Translations under genes and position numbers: made by a program
Assembly: GCA_023420415.1 (NCBI GenBank)
Contig: JAEZWF010000016.1
Coordinates: 7,385 to 71,384 of the forward strand
DNA: 64,000 nucleotides
From: Actinomycetes bacterium
Lineage (GTDB): Bacteria; Actinomycetota; Actinomycetes; Actinomycetales; Dermatophilaceae
Reading direction: 5' to 3'
In this document: piece after piece, positions 6,680-15,527 of the stretch
Position numbering within the stretch: the stretch's first letter is position 1
Layout of the letters: each line of letters starts with the position of its first letter
Notes under the pieces: generated by a model
The model's input: the letters and a program-made list of their open reading frames with translations, nothing else
What the model was told of the DNA's origin: nothing
The model's database searches: none

Positions 6680-9343
6680 ATGTCCGACTACCTGACCTGG
6701 TTGACGGGTCTCGACCAGCGCGAGCTCGCCACCGTGCTGCGCAACCGACCTGACACCCTGGCCGGCACGCCGTCACCTGACCTGTCCGCGCTCGCGTCGC
6801 GGCTGAGCCAGCGGCACGGCATCGCCGATGCGCTGCTGCGCCAGCCCCGCTCCGCTGTGCAGGTCCTCGTCGCGCTCCTGCACGGCGGCGGGCAGGCGTC
6901 GCTCGCCACCACCGCCGGACTGCTCGAGCCGACGCCCGGCGGCGACCACGTCGAACGCGTGCGCTCCACCGTTGGTGAGCTCGCGGCATACGGGCTCGCC
7001 TGGCACGACCCGGCCACTGACCAGGTCCACGTGGCTCCGGGAGTGGGCGCAGTCCTCGAGCTGCCCCCGGGCACTGCGGTGGGTGTGCCCGCGCGCTGGT
7101 TCGCAGACGGTGCGACCAAGGCCTCGCTCACGCCGGTGTTGGTGGCGTGGGGGCTCGAGGTGCCTGCCACGAAGGCGGAGATGGTCGAGGCGCTGAGTGC
7201 AGTCTTCGCCGACCCGGCGCGGGTGGCGGCGCAGGCGGCCCGGCTCACCGCGGAGCACCGCGCGACCTTGACCTCCTACGTCGACGACGACAGCCCGGGC
7301 TACGACCTGGAGCGCTACAACCGCCGAGTCGACGCATTGACCGCGGGGCGCGCCCTCGGGCTGGTCTTCCCCACCTATGCCGAGTATGCCGGCGACCTGC
7401 CCGCTGAGGTCCGAATCGCCTTACGGGACAGAGCTTTTCCCTTCAGTCCTGTCGAACCGCCGCCCGCGTTGACGGCCGCCAGCGAGGAGATGGTCGCGCG
7501 TGAGGGAGCGGCGGCCCTCTCACAGTTCAACGAGGCGTCCATGGCCGTGCTCGACCAGCTGCGCGACACCCCGGCCAAGTGGCTCAAGAACGGCGGTATC
7601 GGAGCGCGCGAAATCTCCCGGGTCGCCAAGGCAGCCAAGGTCGAGGTGCCGATGGTGCGTCTCGTGCTCGAGTGTGCGTATGCCGCGGGCATCCTGCAGT
7701 GGTACGGCCCGCTCGTGAAGTGGGGGCCGACCGCAGCAACCTGGCGCGACCTCGACCCGGGCGCGCGGGTGACGCTGCTGCTCGAGGCGTGGCTGGGCCT
7801 GTGCTGGCCGGCGACACGGACCCACGACCTGGCCGCGAAGGCCCTGCCCGTCGCCGACGAGGCCCGTCGTTGTGACCGGTGCCGGGCAGGGCGCCGGGCC
7901 GTCCTCGAGGCGTGGGCGGGTATGCCGGTCGGTCGCGGTGTCGACGACGCCTCGCTCGCGGGCGTGGTTGCATGGCGTCGACCGTTGCTGCACACCGAGC
8001 ATCGCCAGGTGGTCGTGCGAGTCGAACCCGACCGGTATCCGTCGGCATACCGACGCGGACGCGGTCGAGGCGCGTGGAGCACGCGGGCGGTCGCGGACCC
8101 GATCGTGCTGCCCGGTGGGGCGCCGACGCTGGGGACGTTCGCCGACGAGGCGCGGATGGTGGGCCTGGTCGCGCATGGTGCAGCCACTCCCCTGCTCCGG
8201 GCGCTGCTGGCCGGCGAACGGGAGCAGGTCGTGGCGCTGGCCGAGGGCATGCTGCCGGCGACGACGGGGGTCGCGTCGTTCGGCTCCGACCTGACCGTGG
8301 TGGTGCCCGGCACTGCGTCGGGTGGGCTCAGCCGGCTGCTCGACTCCTGCGCCGATCGTGAGGGCCGGGGCGGTGCCACGACGTGGCGGTTCACGACCGT
8401 GTCGGTGCGACGGGCACTGGATGAGGGCGTGTCGGCGCGGGAGCTCCTCGCCCAGCTCGAGGAGGTCGCCGGCGGCGCGCTGCCGCAACCGCTGGCCTAC
8501 CTCGTGCGTGACGTGGGGCGTCGCCACGGTGCCCTGCGGGTGGCGGGAGCAGGGTCGGTGATCCGGTGCACCGACGAGGCGCTGCTGGCCGAGGTGGTCG
8601 CCGACCGCAAGCTGCGCAGGCTCGGGCTGGAGCTGATGGCCCCCACTGTGGCCGTGGCGGCCGTCGGAGACGCGGAGGTGCTCGCGGCGCTGCGGACGGC
8701 GGGATACCTGCCGATGCCGTGGACCGGTGAGCCCGAGAGCGCCACCGCTGCGTCGTCTGGCGCCAACCACGCCGAGGTCGCTGAGGTCGCCGAGGTGGTC
8801 GGCGCGTTCGGTGACATCGACGAGCTCGGGGACATCGACTCGCGCGCCTTCGTCCCCGTCAGCGCTGCCGGGGTCGTCGACCTCACCTCGCGGCGGATGG
8901 CGCGTGACCGCTCGGTGGCACGGGCCCAGGAGACCCCGGACGAGCACACTGCCCGCATCATCGAGCGGATCGTGAACTCGACCATGCGCCAGTCGCGACC
9001 GGCTCCCCCACCGCCGGAGACCGAGGACCCGGGTGCTGCGGCCGCACGGCTGGTCGGGCTGGCCGTGTCAGCGCGTCGCCCGGCATCGGCAGATCCCGCG
9101 CTGGTGCGCGAGCTGCGCCGGGTCAACGGGGTGGTGAGTGACGACGAGCTCGAGCTACTGGCGGCGGCAATCCTGGCCGGGGATGCGATCGCGATCCGGT
9201 ACCGCTCGGTCAGTGGCTCGGTCACCGAACGGGTGGTCTCCGCGATGAGCTACGCGGGCAACCTGCTCGAGGGGTTCTGCCACCTGCGCCAGGATGCGCG
9301 GACATTCCTGGCCTCCGACATCGAGGCCGTCTTCCACCCCTGA
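6680..9343 (+). CDS. helicase-associated (XPB/Ssl2 N-terminal-like) protein with C-terminal WYL domain
   Basis: An 887-residue soluble protein starting after GAGGGGG. Residues 1 to about 130 resemble the 'DYLTWLTGLDQRELATVLRNRPD' start of the actinobacterial helicase-associated family. Winged-helix-like segments lie in the middle, including one near 290-345 (KWLKNGGIGAREISRVAKAAKVE). I see no Walker A, so it is not itself a helicase motor. The C-terminus (about 810-887) has a WYL pattern (AIAIRYRSVSGSVTERVVSAM, then RQDARTFLASDIEAV), a ligand-sensing fold common in transcription and DNA-damage regulators. In relatives this protein sits beside an XPB-type helicase; no such gene is adjacent here. 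A Ser/Ala-rich linker occupies about 690-760. Its role in DNA repair or transcription is inferred from family context. Confidence 0.75.
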   Translation: MSDYLTWLTGLDQRELATVLRNRPDTLAGTPSPDLSALASRLSQRHGIADALLRQPRSAVQVLVALLHGGGQASLATTAGLLEPTPGGDHVERVRSTVGELAAYGLAWHDPATDQVHVAPGVGAVLELPPGTAVGVPARWFADGATKASLTPVLVAWGLEVPATKAEMVEALSAVFADPARVAAQAARLTAEHRATLTSYVDDDSPGYDLERYNRRVDALTAGRALGLVFPTYAEYAGDLPAEVRIALRDRAFPFSPVEPPPALTAASEEMVAREGAAALSQFNEASMAVLDQLRDTPAKWLKNGGIGAREISRVAKAAKVEVPMVRLVLECAYAAGILQWYGPLVKWGPTAATWRDLDPGARVTLLLEAWLGLCWPATRTHDLAAKALPVADEARRCDRCRAGRRAVLEAWAGMPVGRGVDDASLAGVVAWRRPLLHTEHRQVVVRVEPDRYPSAYRRGRGRGAWSTRAVADPIVLPGGAPTLGTFADEARMVGLVAHGAATPLLRALLAGEREQVVALAEGMLPATTGVASFGSDLTVVVPGTASGGLSRLLDSCADREGRGGATTWRFTTVSVRRALDEGVSARELLAQLEEVAGGALPQPLAYLVRDVGRRHGALRVAGAGSVIRCTDEALLAEVVADRKLRRLGLELMAPTVAVAAVGDAEVLAALRTAGYLPMPWTGEPESATAASSGANHAEVAEVAEVVGAFGDIDELGDIDSRAFVPVSAAGVVDLTSRRMARDRSVARAQETPDEHTARIIERIVNSTMRQSRPAPPPPETEDPGAAAARLVGLAVSARRPASADPALVRELRRVNGVVSDDELELLAAAILAGDAIAIRYRSVSGSVTERVVSAMSYAGNLLEGFCHLRQDARTFLASDIEAVFHP

Positions 9344-9370
9344 CTCGCCACGCGGCGAGGACTTCGCCTC

Positions 9371-9414
9371 ACGGGATGCCAGGGGCGCAGCAGAGTGCGC
9401 TTCTGGCATCCCGT
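9371..9414. terminator. bidirectional terminator hairpin
   Basis: Perfect 12-bp arms at 9371-9382 and 9403-9414 with an inner GCGCA/TGCGC extension. It lies between a plus-strand and a minus-strand gene that converge. The arms contain GGATGCC rather than GTATGCC, so this is not a canonical member of the motif family. Confidence 0.7.
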
Positions 9415-9474
9415 TGATCCGCCTGCAGGTCAGCAGCGCCCCGGCCAGCTGGCCAGCGAGCTATGCGTGCATCC

Positions 9475-10395
9475 TCACCGGGTGACCAGACGGGCCTCGG
9501 CGGTCTTGACCTGGAGGGCTTCTGGGGTCCCTTGGATGACGACCTCAGCGGGGATGTCGACCCACTCGCCACCGTTCACCCGGAACTGGCCGCCGTAGGT
9601 GACGTCGGCACGCACCTGGACGGTGCCGGGCTTGGCGTACTCCTTGGTGATGTCGCCCTCGGGGTACGGTCCGCCCAGCGACTCGGTCGGGCCGCTCGAG
9701 CTGCCATCGCCGTAGATGTAGTTGGCGGACCTGAACACCGGCCGGATCTCCACGTTGAAGCCAGCCACCGTCGCGGGGTCGGGCTTGTCGATCTCGTCCG
9801 GCTCGAAGCCGGCCTCCGGCCAGACCACCTCGAAGTAGGTCGGCAGCGTCACGAGCGTGACGTTGCCCTTCGGCTGGATGTTCACCGCCGGCTTGGCGAA
9901 CTTCGTGTCATGGAACGCCGCCAGGATCAACTGCATCGTGAGCACCGGGCGCGCGGGCGCTCCAGGCGCCTCCTGCGGGAAGCACGTGGTTCCGTAGTGC
10001 TCCCAGGCGCCCACTGCCGCGCCGGACGCATCGATCTCCCGTCGGAAGAGCTTTACTGCGGGGCCGAGTCCCTGCTCAGGCGAGTTGCCGGCGCAGGCGG
10101 CGACGGCTTGGGGACAGAAGTCATCCGTCACTGGCGTATCGGGGGTGTTGGACCCACAGTCCGCCACTGAGGCGCGCTGATACCGCTTGCCCTTCTTGGT
10201 GGCCCGTTCCCTCGCGGCTTGCTGCTTGATCTCCTGCAGCCCTTCAACGCCAAGGAGCTCCATGCGCACTCCGTCGTCGAGCGTTGAGGAGCCCCAACCT
10301 CCCCCCGTCTGCGCACCCGCGGGAGTGACATCGATTCCTGCGCCAAGCAGGGTGAGCAATATCGCGCACGTCAGGCGATGCCGTACACCAGCCAC
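9475..10395 (-). CDS. secreted protein of unknown function
   Basis: A 306-residue exported protein that I do not recognise. The N-terminus is a Sec signal peptide (hydrophobic LTCAILLTLLGAGIDV, probable cleavage after the Ala-rich PAGAQ). The mature part has four or five Cys (CGSNTPDTP, CPQAVAACAGN, TTCFPQ) suggesting disulfides, and a C-terminal beta-rich half ending in TYGGQFRVNGGEWVDIP. A GTG start at 10395 follows GGAGGA by 6 bases; an ATG at 10410 is the alternative. Its 5' end overlaps the 3' end of the upstream DUF6318 lipoprotein gene, so the two are co-transcribed and probably work together at the cell surface. Confidence 0.65.
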   Translation of the reverse strand: MAGVRHRLTCAILLTLLGAGIDVTPAGAQTGGGWGSSTLDDGVRMELLGVEGLQEIKQQAARERATKKGKRYQRASVADCGSNTPDTPVTDDFCPQAVAACAGNSPEQGLGPAVKLFRREIDASGAAVGAWEHYGTTCFPQEAPGAPARPVLTMQLILAAFHDTKFAKPAVNIQPKGNVTLVTLPTYFEVVWPEAGFEPDEIDKPDPATVAGFNVEIRPVFRSANYIYGDGSSSGPTESLGGPYPEGDITKEYAKPGTVQVRADVTYGGQFRVNGGEWVDIPAEVVIQGTPEALQVKTAEARLVTR

Positions 10396-10973
10396 GACTT
10401 GTCCTCCCATACCAGGTCCATGGTCCGCGCCAGCTTCTTCGATGGGTCCGTCGAGACGACCTTCCCGGCTCGGTCGAGGATGTCCACGCGATGCTGGACC
10501 AACTGGATGCGTAGGCGTTGACGTCCACCAGGTGCGCCTTCCAGCGGCACCACCTCAGTCACGGTCACGGGGTCGGACTCGTAGCGCTGGCCCTTGCTCT
10601 TCAGCTCAGCAGCCGTCTCCTGCAGTGACTTGCAGGACAGGCAACCCTTTTCGCTCAGCGGCGGCAGAAGAGTGGTGTCGGGCCGGACCCACGCCTCGTT
10701 GGACTGCTCGATGAAGTACTCCGCGAAGGCGGCCGCGCCTTCGGGGGTGTGCTTCTGTGCTTCGGGTGGGAGCTTGGCCGGGTCGATCGTGGGCGATCCC
10801 GTGGCTGTGGTCGCACTGCTCGACGGCGTACTCGTCGACGTCGTGCTGTTGCTCGACGAACTCGACGAACTCGTCGAAGTCGTCGGCGGGTCGTCCCCGC
10901 CACCGGTGCAGGCACCCAACCCGAGCGCGAGCGCCCCGGCCGCGACCGCGGCATACCAACGTCGAGCGGACAC
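10371..10973 (-). CDS. DUF6318-like lipoprotein
   Basis: A 200-residue lipoprotein. The GTG start follows GGGAGGGGAG. The signal sequence ends in LGLGAC, then a Ser/Thr-rich linker of about 35 residues leads to a globular domain beginning near KLPPEAQKHTPEGAAAFAEYFIEQSNEAW. That domain has two Cys spaced as CLSC and ends in a strand pattern (VWEDKSWLVYGI), matching the DUF6318/SnoaL-like families of actinobacterial lipoproteins. The function is unknown. The start codon region carries the TATGCCGCG motif, encoding Tyr-Ala-Ala in the signal peptide. It is first in a two-gene operon with the secreted protein at 9475-10395. Confidence 0.7.
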   Translation of the reverse strand: MSARRWYAAVAAGALALGLGACTGGGDDPPTTSTSSSSSSSNSTTSTSTPSSSATTATGSPTIDPAKLPPEAQKHTPEGAAAFAEYFIEQSNEAWVRPDTTLLPPLSEKGCLSCKSLQETAAELKSKGQRYESDPVTVTEVVPLEGAPGGRQRLRIQLVQHRVDILDRAGKVVSTDPSKKLARTMDLVWEDKSWLVYGIA

Positions 10974-11088
10974 TGATCGACTCCCCTCCCGGCACGCACG
11001 AACGCACCGATTTGGCCGCGAGTCTAGCCAAATCGACGCAAGCGACCACCCGCCATCCACAGGGGCGCGGGCCACCCGCACGTCGGCG

Positions 11089-11481
11089 TCAGATCAGCAG
11101 CTCGATCTCGCACCGCGGCCCGGGCGCGGCAGCGAGCCGCGAGTCAGCGGTGACCAACGTGGCCTCAAGCGCTTCAGCCAAGGCGATGTATGCCGCGTCA
11201 TAGGGCGAGACGTTGTCGCGCAGCTCCCAGCAGCGGCCGATCAGCGGGCGATGGGGTGCGCGACGAAGGGGCAGCTCCACCAGGTCGTCCAAGGCCAGAC
11301 GTGCCCGCCGTTCGGGCACAGCTCCCGCAGCGACAAGGCGGCGCAAGACGGAGGTGACCTCGAGGTCCACCAGGTCCGGCGCGGCGATCGCGGCCCCGGC
11401 CAGCCTCTCCCGAACGCGGTCTCCGTCCTCGTCGTCGTCAACCAGCGCGACGACGAGAACGCTCGCGTCAACGACCAGCAC
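11089..11481 (-). CDS. vapC: PIN-domain toxin (VapC family)
   Basis: A 130-residue PIN-domain ribonuclease. It has the conserved acidic residues of the family: Asp in MLVVDASVL, Glu in DLVDLEVTSVLRR, and Asp in SPYDAAYIALAEALEATLVTADSRL. VapC toxins cleave specific RNAs when freed from the antitoxin. The GTG start overlaps the antitoxin gene by 14 bases, the usual antitoxin-first order. The RNA target cannot be predicted from sequence. Confidence 0.9.
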   Translation of the reverse strand: MLVVDASVLVVALVDDDEDGDRVRERLAGAAIAAPDLVDLEVTSVLRRLVAAGAVPERRARLALDDLVELPLRRAPHRPLIGRCWELRDNVSPYDAAYIALAEALEATLVTADSRLAAAPGPRCEIELLI

Positions 11482-11698
11482 GGTCAGACCGGACGGCCCG
11501 GGCAGCCTGCTTCAACGACACTTTTCCACCCGCACGACCTCCGGCCCGCGCCAGCACCTCGTCCAGCGATGGTGTGCGCGCCTCCGCGACCAGCCGCTCG
11601 AGCAGGTACTCCTGCAACGACTGGTGGGCGGCCACGGCACGTTGGCGCAGGACGGCATGGACGTCAGCTGGGACGTCTTTCACCTGGATGCTCGGCAT
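11468..11698 (-). CDS. vapB: ribbon-helix-helix antitoxin (FitA/VapB type)
   Basis: A 76-residue antitoxin. The N-terminal ribbon-helix-helix (MPSIQVKDVPADVHAVLRQR, then QSLQEYLLERL) is the FitA type of DNA-binding dimer. The basic C-terminal tail (SLKQAARAVRSDRAGR) would bind and block the PIN toxin. It overlaps the toxin gene and is probably autoregulated through the inverted repeat at its start codon. Confidence 0.85.
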   Translation of the reverse strand: MPSIQVKDVPADVHAVLRQRAVAAHQSLQEYLLERLVAEARTPSLDEVLARAGGRAGGKVSLKQAARAVRSDRAGR

Positions 11699-11716
11699 GG
11701 CGCCATTTTAGCGCCA
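11698..11716 (-). promoter_or_regulatory. candidate VapB operator
   Basis: TGGCGC at 11698-11703 and GCGCCA at 11711-11716 form a perfect inverted repeat with an A/T-rich 7-base spacer overlapping the antitoxin start. FitA/VapB antitoxins commonly bind such repeats in their own promoter. The assignment is inferred from position. Confidence 0.4.
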
Positions 11717-11753
11717 CTGCCCCCACAACGGCGCTCCGACCATGGCGCTCGAT

Positions 11754-11791
11754 GGGCCTTCAGGTGGACCGACTGACCCACCTGAAGGCCC
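11754..11791. repeat. 14-bp inverted repeat in the vapB-amidase gap
   Basis: Perfect 14-bp arms at 11754-11767 and 11778-11791 with a 10-base loop. It lies in a 307-base gap (11699-12005) between divergent genes, where a terminator is not expected. An attenuator or a protein binding site for the amidase are possible. I see no gene in the rest of the gap. Confidence 0.55.
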
Positions 11792-12005
11792 TGGTCGGCG
11801 CCCACACCGCCCTGCGGACGCCACCGATGTGGGCGCGGCGTTTCGCGACCCGACACGCCGGGCGAGCATCGTCCGAACGGCCCATTTGTGCCACTCCGCC
11901 GCGACACGAGGCCACTACCGGTGCCAATCTTCACTGCTGTCACACGCGTCACCCCAGTCTCCCGAGACCTCCCCCCGCTCTCCCCTCGACTCCCCGGACG
12001 ATCCT

Positions 12006-14261
12006 GTGCGCCTCCTTTCTGCTGCCCTCGCCGCCGTTGCCATCACTCCCGTCTTCGTTGCCCTCCCGACGGTGTCCTTCGCCGCCGCGGACACTCCGCA
12101 CCCGGTCAAGCCGCGCGTCCAGTCCTTCGACGTCCGCGGCATCGACGCCCGCGCCGAGGGGCAGCTCTGGACCCGGCGTGCGGCCAAGCCCGGTCACGCC
12201 CTCAGCACCCTGACGCCGGTCCAGGAGCGCGCCCGGTTCACCGTCGCCGGCGTCACCTGGGCGCGGACCACCGGGTTCGCCGCCAAGGACGTCGCCGTTC
12301 AGGTCCGCGTCCGCGAGGACTCCGGCTGGACCGGCTGGGAGTCCCTCGCCGTCACCGACGACGGACCGCAGGGCGGGACGGCGGAGTCGGCCACCGCGCG
12401 GGTGGGGTCCAACCCCCTCGTCACCGACGGCGCCACCGCCATCCAGGTGCGCATCGACACCACTGACGGCGAGCCCCTGCCCGACGTCCAGGTCACCACC
12501 ATCGACCCCGGGACCTCAGCGGCCGATGACAACCTCTCACCCCGAGGCCCGGCTGCCTCGGCTTCGGCCGCCTCCACGACACCGACGATCATCACGCGCA
12601 GGCAGTGGGGCGCGGACGAGTCCCTGCGCGGCAGCACGAGTTACAGCAGGACCGTCAAGGCGATCGTCATCCACCACACCGCCAGCTCCAACGACTACAC
12701 GGCCGACACCGCGGCAGCCCAGATCCGCGGCATCTACGCCTACGACACCCAGGGCCTTGGCTGGTCCGACATCGCCTACAACTTCCTCGTCGACAAGTAC
12801 GGCCGCATCTACGAAGGCCGTGCCGGGTCGATCACGAGCCCGGTCCGCGGCGCGCACGCCATGGGGTTCAACACCGACACCATGGGAGTGGCAGCCCTCG
12901 GCAACTACCAGACGGCCCCCGCCCCCGCCGCCATGGTCGACTCCCTCGCCAAGGTCGCCGGCTGGAAGCTCTCCCAGTACGGCGTAGACCCTTCTGCCAC
13001 AACGCAGCTCACGTCCCAGGGCGGCACAGGCGCCAAGTATGCCGCGGGCGTCACCGCGACGCTCCCGACGGTCAACGCACACCAGAACACGTCCTACACG
13101 CTCTGCCCCGGCCAGTACCTCTACCCGCAGATGGCGACGATCCGCACCAAGGCCACCTCCTACGCGAAGTACTCCTCGACCACCGGCCCGGCGCCGGTGA
13201 CCACGAGCGGCCTCTTCGCGGCATACGGAAAGCTCACTCTCGCAACGGGATCGAGCGGGTGGGCCGTGCGTGACCTGCAGCTCGAGCTCAACCGGCGGGG
13301 GTATGCCGCGGGCACGCCCGACGGCGACTTCGGCCCGACAAGCCTCGGTGCGGTGCAACGCTTCCAGAAGGCCAAGCTGCTCGCCGTGACCGGGAAGGTG
13401 GCCAGCAACGACTGGCGCGCCCTGTCGGGACTGAGCTACACCCAGACGGGCGCCCCGCCGCCCGCCCCGGCCGCACCCAAGGCGGTCGCGGGGTTCGACG
13501 CGGACGGTCGCGGCGACGTCATCGGCCGGACCGGCCCGGGAGACCTCTACTTCTACCCCGGCAAGGTCGGCGGCATCGGCACGCCAGTGCGCATCGGAGG
13601 CGGGTGGAACATCTATCGCCAGGTCGTGTCACCGGGCGACCTCACCGGCGACCGGATCGCGGACGTCATCGGCATCATGCCGTCCGGCGAGGCGTATCTC
13701 TACCGCGGCAACGGCAAGGGCGGTCTCGTGGCCGGCCGGACCCTGCTGGCCTCCTCGTGGGGCGCCTACACGGACGTCCTCACGCCGGGTGACTTCAGCG
13801 GCGACGGCAAACCGGATCTGTTGGCGCGCAAGGAGAATGGCGAGCTGTGGTTCATCCCCGGGAACGGAAAGGGTGGCTTCACCGGGAGCTGGCGGCGGAT
13901 CGGCGCCGGCTGGCAGATGTTCGCGCAGATGATCACCCCCGGCGACGTCACGGGCGACGGCAAGCCAGACCTGCTCGGCCGCACACCGTCGGGCAAGCTC
14001 TACGTCTACCGCGGCACCGGCATGACCTCCTCGACATCCACCGGCTACGCCCCCGGCGTCGTGTCGTCGTACGGGTGGCAGATGTTCAACACGGTCATCT
14101 CGGTCGGCGACCTCACCGGGGACGGCAGGTCCGACCTCATCGCCCGCACCCCCGGCAACGCCTCCTACGTCTACGCGGGGACTGGCAAGGGAACCTTCAC
14201 CGCCGGCAAGCGGATCACCGCACCGTGGGGCGCCACCACCAGAATCACGGGCGTCCGCTGA
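12006..14261 (+). CDS. secreted N-acetylmuramoyl-L-alanine amidase with PG-binding and FG-GAP/VCBS-like repeats
   Basis: A 751-residue exported peptidoglycan hydrolase. Layout: signal peptide (about 1-28, ending VSFAAAD); a beta-rich domain (about 50-180); a PGRP-type amidase domain (about 195-390) with the probable Zn ligands in the HH pair at 223-224, His359 and Cys367; a peptidoglycan-binding helix domain (about 400-470, GWAVRDLQLELNRRGYAAG..DGDFGPTSLGAVQRFQ); and a C-terminal array of about five FG-GAP/VCBS-like repeats (D-DGRGDVIGRT, GDLTGDRIADVIGI and so on) that probably form a beta-propeller. It would cleave the MurNAc-L-Ala bond during wall turnover or lysis. The GTG start is placed just before the signal peptide; no clear ribosome binding site is visible. 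Confidence 0.9.
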   Translation: MRLLSAALAAVAITPVFVALPTVSFAAADTPHPVKPRVQSFDVRGIDARAEGQLWTRRAAKPGHALSTLTPVQERARFTVAGVTWARTTGFAAKDVAVQVRVREDSGWTGWESLAVTDDGPQGGTAESATARVGSNPLVTDGATAIQVRIDTTDGEPLPDVQVTTIDPGTSAADDNLSPRGPAASASAASTTPTIITRRQWGADESLRGSTSYSRTVKAIVIHHTASSNDYTADTAAAQIRGIYAYDTQGLGWSDIAYNFLVDKYGRIYEGRAGSITSPVRGAHAMGFNTDTMGVAALGNYQTAPAPAAMVDSLAKVAGWKLSQYGVDPSATTQLTSQGGTGAKYAAGVTATLPTVNAHQNTSYTLCPGQYLYPQMATIRTKATSYAKYSSTTGPAPVTTSGLFAAYGKLTLATGSSGWAVRDLQLELNRRGYAAGTPDGDFGPTSLGAVQRFQKAKLLAVTGKVASNDWRALSGLSYTQTGAPPPAPAAPKAVAGFDADGRGDVIGRTGPGDLYFYPGKVGGIGTPVRIGGGWNIYRQVVSPGDLTGDRIADVIGIMPSGEAYLYRGNGKGGLVAGRTLLASSWGAYTDVLTPGDFSGDGKPDLLARKENGELWFIPGNGKGGFTGSWRRIGAGWQMFAQMITPGDVTGDGKPDLLGRTPSGKLYVYRGTGMTSSTSTGYAPGVVSSYGWQMFNTVISVGDLTGDGRSDLIARTPGNASYVYAGTGKGTFTAGKRITAPWGATTRITGVR

Positions 14262-14268
14262 CGACCGA

Positions 14269-14314
14269 GGTGAGACAGGTATGCCGGGTGGGCACCCGGC
14301 ATACCTGTCTCACC
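14269..14314. terminator. perfect 21-bp hairpin built from an inverted motif pair
   Basis: Arms 14269-14289 and 14294-14314 are exactly complementary with a 4-base loop. Each contains GGTATGCCGGGT or its complement. It sits 7 bases after the amidase stop and ahead of the convergent LacI gene, so it is a likely bidirectional terminator. Confidence 0.85.
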
Positions 14315-14380
14315 CGTTGCGCCACAAGGACTTTGGTGTGGTTGGCGTGACCTGCCAGGCGTGCGCCTGACTCCTGTCTT

Positions 14381-15403
14381 TCAGGGTTTGGCGGGTGGAG
14401 CAGCGGTCGAGTCCCGGACGATGAGCTTGGTGGCGACCTCGAGCGGCGGAGCGAGCGGCCCACCGCTCATGACGGCAGCCACCGCCGTCCGCACGGCCAA
14501 CCGGCCCATCTGTTCCAACGGCTGGCGCACGGTGGTGAGGTGCGGTGTCGCCACGTCGGCACCAAGGCCGTCGTCGAAGCCCACGACGGAGATGTCCTCG
14601 GGCACGCGCAGACCCAGCCGGTGGCACGCCTCGTAGACACCGAGGGCCACGGAGTCGGAACCGCAGAACACTGCTGTCGGCCGGTCGGGCAGTCCCAGCA
14701 GCTGCTCGGCCGCGAGCCCGTCCTCGGTGTGGAAATGGCCCGGGACAACGAGATCCGGGTCTGACGGCACGCCCGCGCGACGCAGGGCGTCGTGGTATCC
14801 GGCGAGCCGGTCGCCGCCGGCGTGCGAGCGCGGGTTCGCCCCGATGAACGCGATCCGGGTGTGGCCGAGACCCAGGAGGTGCTCGGTCGCCTCGACCCCG
14901 CCCCGGAAGTTGGTGGCCCCGACCGTGGCCACCCCGGACGACAACCGCATCACCGGGTCCACCACCACCAGCGGCACGTCGGCCTGTTCGGCGGCGGCGA
15001 TCGTGGCACCGGTGACGTCGGTCGCCACGAGGATGAACGCTTGGGCCCCCTTGCCCGCCGCGTCGGCCATCCAGGCCGGCGACCCGGGACGGCGGGCGTG
15101 CGGGCCACCCTGGCGCTGCGACACCACCGCGACCGCGCCGGACTCCTCCGCCTCGAGCACGATGCCTTCCAGGACCTGAGGCGAGTAGTAGTTGCCGAGC
15201 CCGTCGATGACGACCCACAGGGCCAGGACGTCCGCGGCCGCGGCTCGCGCCTTCACGACGTAGCCGAGCTCGTCGACGGCCGCCTTGACCTTGGCCACCG
15301 TCGCGGCGGAGACGTCGGTGCGGTCGTTGATCGCCTTGGACGCCGCTGACTTGGACACCCCTGCCGCGTGGGCGACATCGGCCAGGGTGGGCACGCGCTT
15401 CAT
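14381..15403 (-). CDS. LacI-family transcriptional regulator of the oligosaccharide cluster
   Basis: A 340-residue LacI/GalR repressor. The N-terminal helix-turn-helix and hinge (VPTLADVAHAAGVSKSAASKAI, hinge ending AVDELGYV) occupy residues 3-55. The rest is a periplasmic-binding-fold sensor domain with typical segments (LVVVDPVMRL, GVEATEHLLGLGHTRIAFIGANP, FCGSDSVALGVYEACHRLGLRVPEDISVVGFDD). It probably represses the divergent transporter and glycosidase operon and itself until a sugar binds. CGAAAC-N-GTTTCG palindromes lie upstream of both. Its ATG at 15403 is chosen because the frame upstream runs through the operator. Confidence 0.92.
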   Translation of the reverse strand: MKRVPTLADVAHAAGVSKSAASKAINDRTDVSAATVAKVKAAVDELGYVVKARAAAADVLALWVVIDGLGNYYSPQVLEGIVLEAEESGAVAVVSQRQGGPHARRPGSPAWMADAAGKGAQAFILVATDVTGATIAAAEQADVPLVVVDPVMRLSSGVATVGATNFRGGVEATEHLLGLGHTRIAFIGANPRSHAGGDRLAGYHDALRRAGVPSDPDLVVPGHFHTEDGLAAEQLLGLPDRPTAVFCGSDSVALGVYEACHRLGLRVPEDISVVGFDDGLGADVATPHLTTVRQPLEQMGRLAVRTAVAAVMSGGPLAPPLEVATKLIVRDSTAAPPAKP

Positions 15404-15424
15404 GGGCGGCAGTGTACGTCCTGC

Positions 15425-15437
15425 CGAAACAGTTTCG
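15425..15437. promoter_or_regulatory. LacI-family operator O1 (CGAAACAGTTTCG)
   Basis: A perfect odd-length palindrome, extending to 15 bp with the flanking C and G, about 22 bases upstream of the regulator gene. It is the same palindrome as the site before the binding-protein gene except for the central base, which supports one regulator controlling both directions. Confidence 0.75.
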
Positions 15438-15527
15438 GGGTCACGTCCACGCAGCGCCGCGCGCCACACCGCTTGTCCAGATCGAAGATTGGGCCTTGTC
15501 GGACCGCCGTCCCTGCGGCTAGCCTGC

